DNA of 64,000 bases from Viscum album (taxonomy: Eukaryota > Streptophyta > Magnoliopsida > Santalales > Viscaceae): NCBI GenBank assembly GCA_963277665.1, contig OY728136.1:1975440576-1975504575 (forward strand). Reading direction: 5' to 3'. The position numbers were made by a program, and so were the translations under genes. Under the pieces are notes generated by a model. The model worked only from the letters and a program-made list of their open reading frames with translations, did not search any database and had not been told where the DNA came from. This document shows positions 40,084 through 49,365 of this stretch, one piece after another. Within the stretch, counting starts at the first letter, position 1; every line of letters begins with the position of its first letter.

Positions 40084-41540
40084 AAATAAATTTAGTCATG
40101 AAAATATAATCTCACTATTGAATACTAAGGGTTTGATATTTCAAAATATCTTTGTTTAAATCCAACATAAAAAATAGATTAATGAGACTAATATTTTATA
40201 ATACAAATAGACAAGTATGAAGGTAACTAGAAATAACAAATACTAGGGTTAAATGTTAGAAATAATTTTCATTAATTAAAATATAACTATAAAGTTCTGA
40301 TAGAGAGTGATATTGTACATTATTAGGAGAATTTTAACAACTAGAAAGCTATAAATCTATGTTGATTTAAGCGACCATTTGATTCATCTCAAAAGAACGT
40401 ACAAGGAAAATATTTCTTGTGATATGATCCATTAAATTATGTTTCATAATTTCATACAATAATAACAAAAGGTAGAATAATTACATGAATAGTATTGTTC
40501 CATCCATTAATTAATTTAAACCAAAAACTCATCTTTCTCTCCAAAAGATAATAAAACTAAAAAATAATCTATTCATATAAAATGTATATGGTTAAAAAAA
40601 TTAATTTAAAATTCATATATAATACCTTAAGAACTACATTATAAAAATAAATTCATCGCTTAGGCTAGTGGTATGAGATGCACCATTTTTTCCCTTCGGT
40701 TGCGGGTTCAAGTGTCGTGCCCTTGCTGGATGTGACGGGTTGTCGCCCGACCTGCTAGTTTTCATTCTCTTCAATGTATAATATTCTAAACAAATCTTCA
40801 CTAATGGTTTATACTTAAACCATAGAATAATGTTTCCACCATATTCCATTAAAACCTTTACGCTTATCCAAAATACTTCTTTCCAATCTCACAGTACAAA
40901 AATATATAAGGAAGGTCACATAACATACATGTGAATACGTTCATCACGTATTCTCTAAAAGCATGGTAATAACCTAAATTAATAGAAAACCTTATTGAAT
41001 AAATTAATTATAATTTAATCCTTATGTAAAACGTAGAATACTGGATATACACCTTAAATCCAAAAAGGTGAAAACACCCAATAATGATGGTATAACCCTC
41101 TTTTTAAACAAACCAATAATCTGTTCCCAAGATGTAAATAATATCCAATATAAATTATCCAAATAAATTATATTTTATTTGGAAATAATTATCTCAGTAT
41201 CAGAAACATATGAAGGGTTATATTCCCCCAAAACACATATTCTCTCCAATGATAAACTTTAAACGGTATCACGGTACTTGATAACATACAATATCAAATC
41301 CTTAATTAAATAGTATTTCCACAAAATCCTTATTTACTCCAGAATTATTATAAAAAACATTTCAAAAAGGCATTAAAATATAATTATTCTTGAATAGGAA
41401 TATTAATCATTCCATTTCATCTGTAGTAATATCATAACATGATTACTATACAAGGGCATCATCTGGGGTATACATTGACGATTGAGACATTGATTCACAT
41501 AGCGTCCCATCTCATTTTAGTTGAAACATTGTACATTGGA
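40084..41540 (-). other. A1 internal region between gag remnant and PPT
   Basis: Apart from the SINE, this 1.4-kb segment holds nothing that I can name. It is where pol would lie. No RT, integrase or chromodomain phrase was seen on the minus strand, in contrast to B1, where such phrases remain readable. It looks pol-less by deletion rather than by point decay. Confidence 0.5.
40652..40771 (+). mobile_element. tRNA-derived SINE inserted in A1
   Basis: A GC-rich stretch of about 120 bp in AT-rich surroundings carries an A-box-like TTAGGCTAGTGGTATGAG (40,660-40,677) and a B-box GGGTTCAAGTGTC (40,704-40,716), about 27 bp apart. This is the internal RNA polymerase III promoter layout of tRNA-derived SINEs. 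It is followed by a body with GACGGGTTGTCGCCCGACC, an inverted repeat, and then a T-rich end near TTTTCATTCTCTT. No clear target duplication was found. No acceptor stem can be paired, so it is not a tRNA gene. High GC and good box preservation suggest it is younger than A1. The minus-strand open frame 40,634-40,849 overlaps it and is not a gene. Confidence 0.7.
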
Positions 41541-41544
41541 AACC

Positions 41545-41903
41545 ACTTTCTTACCCTTTCAATCATGAACTCAGTGTCAATTTTCTCCACAGTTATATAG
41601 AACTCTTATTCCCTTTATGCATTTACCTGGGAGAATATTTCCTCAATTATCACAAGTGGGAAAATCCTTTTTCCCCTTCATCTCTTCATCCATATTTTTC
41701 TCTTCCATCTCTTCAAAGAAATATGACTCTTATAATTCATTAATTTTCATATTGAGACATGATATTATTTCCCCATCTGATGAGAATAAATGGGAGACAA
41801 TTTCTCTTCAAAATGTTGGCTTAAGACCACGAAAAATAGGTTCCTAATAACTCTTTGGAACATGTGCATTCGTTGAGATGTCAATGCCTCTACCAGGAAC
41901 CAT
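41545..41903 (-). pseudogene. A1 gag remnant, shortened, with zinc-knuckle trace
   Basis: On the minus strand an ATG at 41,903-41,901 opens MVPGRG, like the MPPRRG-type start of Tekay/Del gag. About 80 codons later comes KDFPTCDN*GNILPGKCIKG, then VLYNCGEN*H*VHD*KGKK. In that family the nucleocapsid end reads PTC..CGK.HPGKC..GT..CFKCGK.GH..RDCP, so a C-rich first unit and a CCHC knuckle are recognisable with some Cys changed to stop or Asn. The normal distance from ATG to knuckle is some 250 or more codons, so most of the capsid part is missing. The overlapping plus-strand frame at 41,617-41,847 is its shadow. Stops make it non-functional. Confidence 0.55.
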
Positions 41904-42317
41904 TTCTAAATGACAAAACACACTAGGTTAAATCATATTGTAATGTATCATTAAAAAACATGAGAATTTTTAAGCATTAATTGAAAATTTATAACTATCA
42001 TAATCATAAAAATTCTTTCATTGGGAACAAATTTACTTATAAATCCTTAAAAATGTGTTCTAATAAAATATGAATTATCCTAAGAATATCCTTATATAGT
42101 GTCAATCCAGATGCACAGTAAGGCCCATTGTCATGTACCAGGTCACCCTGAGTCAAGCCTAGAACACCTTTTTGGTTTTTTCACCCCTAAGTACATCTAT
42201 TCCAGATCCACATTCACTTGAAGTATCTTGGCATGGATGTATTACATTTAATATCAATATAATATCTACTTTCCCAAAATTATAAGGGGTATTTTATATT
42301 TATCCTCAATGTTTGTC

Positions 42318-42336
42318 TTAGGGTTATTAACCCTAA
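42318..42336 (-). repeat. Leader palindrome TTAGGGTT-ATT-AACCCTAA
   Basis: A perfect 8-bp inverted repeat with a 3-nt loop, about 45-60 nt downstream of the A1 primer site in the untranslated leader. It consists of two telomere-like half repeats facing each other. In retroelement leaders, short GC-containing hairpins next to the primer site often act in RNA dimerisation or packaging. That role is inference here. Confidence 0.6.
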
Positions 42337-42378
42337 TCTATGTTTTCTTAATCAATTTTGAAGGTTTTTACTAAAATT

Positions 42379-42390
42379 ACTTTCATACCA
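42379..42390 (-). other. A1 primer-binding site (tRNA-iMet-like)
   Basis: The minus strand reads TGGTATGAAAGT two bases inside the right LTR, matching TGGTATCAGAGC at 9 of 12 positions. It identifies the right LTR as the 5' LTR. Confidence 0.65.
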
Positions 42391-42392
42391 AT

Positions 42393-45300
42393 TATAATGC
42401 CCTAACCCCAGAAGCTCATAGCTGTTGCATTATTTAAAAACTTTATCCTGGTTATAAGGAATCAAGTCCTAAATGATCGATCAAATTAGCAGTCTATGAA
42501 AATAGATTATAAACATGAACATTACATTACTATTTATATTATAAAATACAACATATATAACCCTTTGATAATGCCATTATTCCCCTATATTAACCCTTAA
42601 AATCAATCATAAAAAACTTCATTACATCCAAGGAATATAAAAAAATAAGAAAGGGGTGAGATTAAATGCTTAGTAAGGATAAAAAATATAGCGACGACTG
42701 TCACAAATAAGCACATACTTTTAATACAAGGTACAAAAATAAAACACATGCCTTTTAAAACACAATATTAATCATAATATGGAAGGTATAAATCAGATAA
42801 TACCATTTTAAAATTCTATAGGATATTCTACTAGTCGAATAATGAAATGTAAAATTAATAACATTTCTCACAACGAGGGAATGCATAATGTGGGACATCA
42901 TAACAACTATGTCAAGGAAAAAATCCAAGACCAAACCAAAATATTTCATCAAGGCCTTATTCCATGACACTTGTTTATCTCATCAGCCTCGATGATGAAT
43001 CAAAGGGGTATAGTAGGCCTTTCCCTTCAATTACTACATCAAATGCATTCCTCATAGGAAAAAGCCGAATCATAACATAAAAATTCATATTAAAACTAAC
43101 ATATGAAATGATAATACTTAAACTATAAACCATGAATGATATTAAAATAGCACATCCATAGTCAAACATATCAAATAACCATAAATACATTATGGAATAT
43201 AGTATGATAATAAATGAACCTCAAATAGTAATAAAATCCATCAAAGGATGTTGAAAAAGATGAAAATAACATAATAAATTCATTACCACTTGTTGAGGGA
43301 AATATCCCTTTTTTACTTTAAATCAATTAAAAGATATGAAATTTAAAACGAAACCGTTTATTTTGAAAATAACATTTTAATATTGTAAGTGAAAATTAAA
43401 ATTTGTAAGGATACATAACTGTGGAAAATAGTTGCTTGCGCCATATAAGTTAAAAAAAATTCTTTCCTTAATTTTTTGAAAGGGTCACAATGTATCTCAT
43501 TTGGAAAATGTCCAAAAGATTACTCTGAAAACATTTAGAAAAAATAAAACAAGGTTAAAAATGACTTTAACCATCCATAGGATAATAGTAAAACATTTTA
43601 TGAAAATATTTTTAGAAACATGGATATGAATGATAATGATTTCACAGTAGATACATACATATCAAAAACCTCAAATAATATTTAGATTGTGAAATTAACC
43701 ATTACTATAGGTTTGATAATCTCTGTACGTGTAAAAAACTCTTGTATAATTGATTTAAAAATATTATTAACTTCTACCAGAGTCATTATAATATTTATTA
43801 TATAATATATGATTAATTTAAAACATTATGTTACCTATTTATTAATAAATTATAAGTTAATGCAACATTTGGGTAATAATAACATTCTTTATTGTACATG
43901 TTTGGAATTATTATATTTTATCATATTATTTAGATCCTGAAATACTTACTTCCATAATTGATAAAATGATTTATATATCATATATATATATATATATTAT
44001 ATATATAAATATATATAACAAATATATAAATGTAATGTAACACATCATTCATGGAGACGGTATGCCATAAGTATTAATGAATGATGTTTCTTTTTTCTTA
44101 TCGTATTGATTGGAAGTGAATGAAATATATATGTGTGTTTATATATGATCCCAGTAGAATTATTATATCATATATTTCAAACATATTAATAATTTTTATT
44201 CTTTTAATCATTCATGGCTAGTGATCATGGAAGATGAGTCTCATTGTGTTGTGGAAACAAAAATATATACATAAGCACGAGCAATGATATCATTTTATTA
44301 ATTGTTAAATAGTATAGAATTTTATGGAATATTAATTTTGTAGAAAAAAATTTCATGTTATATTTAATATTTAAATCCATTATATTCATCGTTATACCAA
44401 TAGAAGTTAAGTGTACATGAAAAGTAATTTACACCACAATGTAGAGACAATAAGTAGTCGGATTGCACAGAAGGTAATATTTTTTTGTAAGATGGGTAAG
44501 AAAAGGAATACAATTGTACCATAATTATAATAACGTGCCATCATGTGAAAGGTACATGACTTTAACTTTTATTATGGTAACAATAGAGAAAGAGGAAGTA
44601 GAAGAAGAAAATAACATTGAAAGTGGTGATAAAAAAGTTACATCTTCTTTAGGGGTTTGCTTTTGATTTGAATAATAGGGATCCATAAAATTACTCTATG
44701 ATCAATGTTAAAAAAATAGATTAAATTTAAGAAGGTTATGAGAAGAAATGGGAATTGTTTTTCGAATCAAAAATTCATTATAGGTGTTAGCTAAAGCAAG
44801 TGGGAGGTGCCCTTTTAAATTAGAGGCGAGGGGAAATTTAAGAAAAATCATGAAATATTAATTGATTATAAAAAAATATACGGTTTATAATAGGAAAAAA
44901 TTGATCTATTTAGAATATAAATTTTTTTTTGAGTCGCAATACTCTCTACCATAAGGTTTTAGACATGTTTAGGTCATAAAATTGACCTTATCGCTTATAT
45001 TTGACCCTTAGGTAAATAGTTTAACTCTTACCATGTCTTCATGTATTTTTATACTACATGTTTAATATAGCTACTATAAATTTTCAAAAGAACATAAAGT
45101 GGATAATTTATGAACTTTTTATCACTATACATGTTATTTGGAAGATATTTATATTTTTATGACTTTAATTTAATTTTTAAAATTGTACTTATTTTAAAAT
45201 ATCAATTACGTCAATTTTGTTACTATTCAATATTTTCATTTTCAAAAATATCAAATAAACATGATGACATTGTACTAATAAATCAGATGTGTCACTAAAA

Positions 45301-46379
45301 GGTATATTGTAACTATAAAACTACTATATGTCATTAAATAATTCAAATTTAATTTTTTTTAATATTACTAATGCCATTTATTTGATTCTTCTTTTTATAA
45401 ATCAATTACTACATCATTATGGTTCCATAACAAATTTAATTATTTAATTTATAAAAATTATTAAAAAAAAAAATTATATGGATACTTTTTGTAGATTTCT
45501 AATGAATATTTATATTCGAATTTGTCTTATGTATAACCTTATATTATAAATGGTTTAATTTTTAAAATTTGAATATGACATTTTTAACTCTTCTATAAAT
45601 AAAATATAAAAAATGTCCAAATATAAAAAATTTTCATAAAACGATCAAATTTCGGACCTAAGGGTTATTTTTCTCGAAATAGGCTTTTAAAGTAGAAATA
45701 GGACATTTATTATGGTAATTTTATGTTATTATACTATTTTGTTTACCTTTAATTACCATATTTAACATTAACTGTGGTAAATAAAAATCAAAATTTACTA
45801 TTCACCAAAAAATATTTTGATTCTATTAGACCACATTTTTCTTTTATATTACAACTATGTATGACGTTTTTTTGAAATTCAATTCATAGAAGAGGTGAAA
45901 TTACATTAATGCTAATATTCTAATGTGGCTACAAGTCAGGTAAAAAGATGTAAAAATGTTCCAAGAATTTCCATAGATAACACATTTATAAAAATGAATT
46001 CAATGAATTACATTAAAAAATTATTTTTATTATCTTTATATTTTAACATAAAAATAAAATAATATTAATGTAATTAATTAAATGAAAAATTCTGTTTTTA
46101 CTTAAAATTCAATTTTTCCACTATTCATCAAAAAGAGAATGTTTTTATAAAAAGGAAAAAAATTCACCTTAAACTAATTTTAATATTAAATATTAATTAA
46201 TTAAGTGTATTTTGGAAAGTAAAACATATAAAATTTCAAATTGATGCTGACACTATTTATAACTACTTTTTGAATGCCTAGTTTGATTGGCAGTGGGGTG
46301 TTTGAACTCAGTGTTCCCTGTAGCGCACACTATTAAATTTTTTAAAAGGAAGAATACCATGGAAGATTGCGGTGTTATA
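42393..46379 (-). repeat. A1 5' LTR (right copy)
   Basis: Partner of 36,099-40,070. Its outer ends have changed by transitions (TATAATGCC for TGTAACACC, GGTGTTATA for GGTGTTACA). TATA-like TTTAAAAGG on the minus strand at 44,812-44,821. Three motif sites at 44,051, 44,251 and 44,441 keep the 190-200 bp spacing but have lost every CGTACG core. Long TA tracts occur at about 43,978-44,030. Open frames such as 42,755-42,970 and 42,975-43,190 (minus) and 45,110-45,298 (plus) are chance frames in LTR sequence. Confidence 0.88.
44051..44469 (-). repeat. Three decayed motif sites in A1 5' LTR
   Basis: ATGGAGACGGTATGCCATAA at 44,051, GTGGAAACAAAAATATATAC at 44,251 and GTAGAGACAATAAGTAGTCG at 44,441 align with the three sites of the other A1 LTR. 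The GGAGACGG side is partly kept, while the CGTACGTAC side is lost, mainly by C/T and G/A changes. The period is preserved. Confidence 0.65.
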
Positions 46380-46605
46380 GACATAGATTAAAATACTTTT
46401 AAAATATCACAATAATATTTTGTGATAAAAGTAGTCATTCAGTTTTGAAATAACAAATTTAAAATAAACAAATTAAAATTATTACGGAAAAAATTTTCTT
46501 TTGAATGATCTAAATGAAATTTCTAATGAAAATCAATAATAATACTACTCTTTATTGTGGGAACTTTTTTATTTACTTGAACTCAGTGTTTTTTGTAGCG
46601 CACAC
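46302..46605. repeat. 29-bp near-identical duplicate at LTR end
   Basis: 46,302-46,330 and 46,577-46,605 both run from TTGAACTCAGTG to TGTAGCGCACAC and differ only where CCC became TTT (26 of 29 identical). The first copy is in the U3 terminus of A1. The second is inside A3, just past the A1 target duplication, with little similarity on either side. The antisense reads like a tRNA B-box (CTGAGTTCAAG). Confidence 0.65.
46380..46384. other. A1 target-site duplication, right copy (GACAT)
   Basis: GACAT follows GGTGTTATA and equals the five bases at 36,094-36,098. Confidence 0.85.
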
Positions 46606-49365
46606 AATTCATTATAATATATTTAATAAAAAATCAATCATGGGTAATATAGAATTTAATAATCATTACATAATTGTAAAAAAATGCTTGAAAAAATAAA
46701 AAAATAATATATATAAATGTATAAAATTTATCCAGATCGAATTGAAATATTAAGCTACTTGTACATGAAAAAAATTAATTTTAGAATTTTGGGTACTTTG
46801 AGAGATGAAGAATGATGAAACAATTTATTATTTTTAGAAAAATCTATATAAAGGTAGAATTAATGGTTTTATTATATAAATATAATATAAATACCCAAAA
46901 TTATGATTATACATAATCAATCCTAATTAAGGACTGTATCTTGAAATAATCACTAACCTCGTGCTCAGATTCTTTGCTAGTGATATTAAATTCAAGAATA
47001 AAAAATTCAAATTTATTATAATTATATAACATAACTATATACATGTTTTTAATATCAAATATGATCCACTTGAAGCATTTCGTCATCGATTTATTATCAA
47101 TTTATTATTAAATAATCATTTTTGACTATTATTGTCTCTTTTTTCATGAATGTTTTCATCTAATATTTTTATCGCCTTGAACTTTAACATGATTATAGAA
47201 TTATCAGAATATTAATAATCATGTAAATATCAAATATATTCATTTTATAAATATTTATAATCATTATGTAATGGAGGAAATGAAAAATTAATCACAACAC
47301 ATTCTAGTGGAGGTAATAAACATGTACGCACAGGGGACATTATCACATTTTTAACGGGATGAAGGTTAAAATGGAAAATTATATCACATATTTATATTGT
47401 AATAATTATGTCTTTAATATCATATATAATCATTTTATATAACATAATAACTGTACAATAATAGTGGTGATGAAAAATGAAATACATCACTTCGTGAGGT
47501 GGCAGTTCGCACATACACACAAAATATTCTTTCATTTCCCATGTAATGAATAAGAATATGAAAAAGCATTCATGATTGAAAAAATAGAATTTAATTATAT
47601 AGAGGATATTTATATTATTATATAATCATAATTAACATATAATATTATGAGGTATAATAAAAATAAAAATAAAAATAGTATGATAAGAGATATACCACTT
47701 GTTTGGATAGCTTCTTTTAGTTTTTAACTTGGTCATTGAATAGATGGGGTTTTGATCAAAATATGTCCTCTAGATCATGATTAATGATGTTAAAAATGTA
47801 TTTGGGTTGATATGGAATGATCTAGAAGCCATTATAATTGTATAAAATAATATAGATGTAATGTCATTTTATACGAGAGGGAGAGGACACTGTAGTTTTT
47901 TTTAAAACTTAAATATATATTAATGACTTATTAAATAAACAGGGGCCAATAATAGATCACATATTAAGATGATATGATATAGACACAAAATTGGACAAAA
48001 AATTGGATTTAGACAAGTTATTATTTCCTTTTAACACTTATCAGTTTTGTTTATCCCCTTTAAACCATTTTTAACTCTTACCATTATAAATATTTGTTTA
48101 TATTAAAGTTTCTATTCATAATGGGGAAAAATTGAATCATTGTAAAAATTTTAAATTTAAATTTCAATATTAATATTTTTTTAATTCTATTTTTTTATAT
48201 GGGAGTAAATAATTTTAAAAAACACCCATAAAACATGACAGATAACATTTTTCCATAAAATTTGTTTTTCAATTATTAAAATTTTTATATGCCAAATTAA
48301 TTTCTATTGTTAATAATAGTAATATTAATTGAATTATTTTGAAAAAAAGGTATTAAATTACATCCAAAGAACAAATTATTCTTTTTAAATATTTTAAAAA
48401 ATTATTTTTTTAAAAAAAATCCTTATTGTTAAAATATAATTTTTTTCAAAAAAAAAATAATCAATGATAATATTGATAATAAGATTTTGAAAATTATATT
48501 CAATTCCTGAAATTCAATTTAAATGAATGATAATTTTGTTTTTACTCATATTCTATAAAACATTTATGATCATTCTGTTATTGTTTGTCTAGAAATAAGA
48601 GTTTTAGATGATAAGAGATTGAGTGTTATATTAATCTCACATTAAAAAATCATCCCCAAAATTTTTAGAATTTCACATAATTAATATATGTGGGTTGTTA
48701 TTCATTATTTATTCCTCATTTTCTCCCATAAACCCTTCTATATTATGATATTTTTAAAGCTATTTTACTAGTTTGGTCATCTAATTCATCAAAGTTGTTC
48801 TCTAGTGTTCAAAGTAAATATAGTCTGTTCTTAATTATATAAATCATTTTATAATTATATACCCTCATATGTGATCACATGAATAGGATGTAACATGGAC
48901 ATACCACAAAAAGATATATTGATCACATTAAGAACATCAATGATGATATGTGGAGTAACAAAATGTTAAGTCACTACCCAAATTTATTCCAAAATATCAA
49001 AAGTACTTACATATCTATGACTTAATTTTCCTTTATTTACAAATCTCATTACACCTTTATAGGTATATACCTTCAAAATAAAAATGTCCCCACACATAAA
49101 ATTATAATTCCTCTATTTTTTTATTTTCATAACATTTTTTTATACATTTTTCTTCTTTAATATTATTCTGAATAGTATTCACTTTTAATATTGTCCCCTC
49201 AATATGTTTTGGCCCTAAAATATTCCATTCACCGACATCATTCCAATTTTTTTCTGATGAAATATTTTCCAAAACAATTATATACACTATTCAAATTGAA
49301 TTAAAAAATCGAAGGAATTTTTATAAAAAAAATTAACCAATGGTAAATATTTACCCCAAATTACA
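46385..49365 (-). repeat. A3 LTR, second part (R and U3)
   Basis: This continues A3 after the A1 insertion. GTAGTCATTCAGTTTTGAAA at 46,430 aligns with AAAGTCATTCAATTTTAAAA of A1 at 37,029, which is where A3 should resume. Motif copies lie at 47,307-47,331 and 47,494-47,519, a minus-strand TATAAAAT at 47,867-47,874, and the U3 end near 49,361-49,365 (AAATTACA against GGTGTTACA). The joined LTR is about 3.8 kb, close to the A1 LTRs. No second A3 LTR was found, so it is a solo LTR or a fragment. Frames at 46,514-46,699 and 49,102-49,287 show no domain. Confidence 0.65.
47307..47519 (-). repeat. Two spaced motif copies in A3
   Basis: GTGGAGGTAATAAACATGTA then CGCAC at 47,307, and GTGAGGTGGCAGTTCGCACA then TACACA at 47,494. 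The starts are 187 bp apart, matching the period in A5 and A2. Confidence 0.6.

Larger units (their letters stand above)
36099..46379 (-). mobile_element. A1: complete family A element with 5-bp target duplication
   Basis: Two LTRs, 36,099-40,070 (3,972 bp) and 42,393-46,379 (3,987 bp), align throughout at an offset of about 6,294-6,309 bp. They are bounded by TGTAACACC/GGTGTTACA and the decayed TATAATGCC/GGTGTTATA. GACAT flanks both sides. A minus-strand primer site (TGGTATGAAAGT) adjoins the inner edge of the right LTR and a purine tract adjoins the left LTR, so the element reads on the minus strand with its 5' LTR on the right. The internal region is only 2,322 bp and holds a leader, a shortened gag remnant and a SINE, but no recognisable pol. 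Long LTRs with a short pol-less core fit the LARD class of non-autonomous elements. It is inserted in the A3 LTR. Confidence 0.9.

Noticed and set aside
40660..40716. tRNA gene
   Set aside because: A and B boxes are present, but no acceptor or anticodon stems can be paired; a tRNA-derived SINE explains it.
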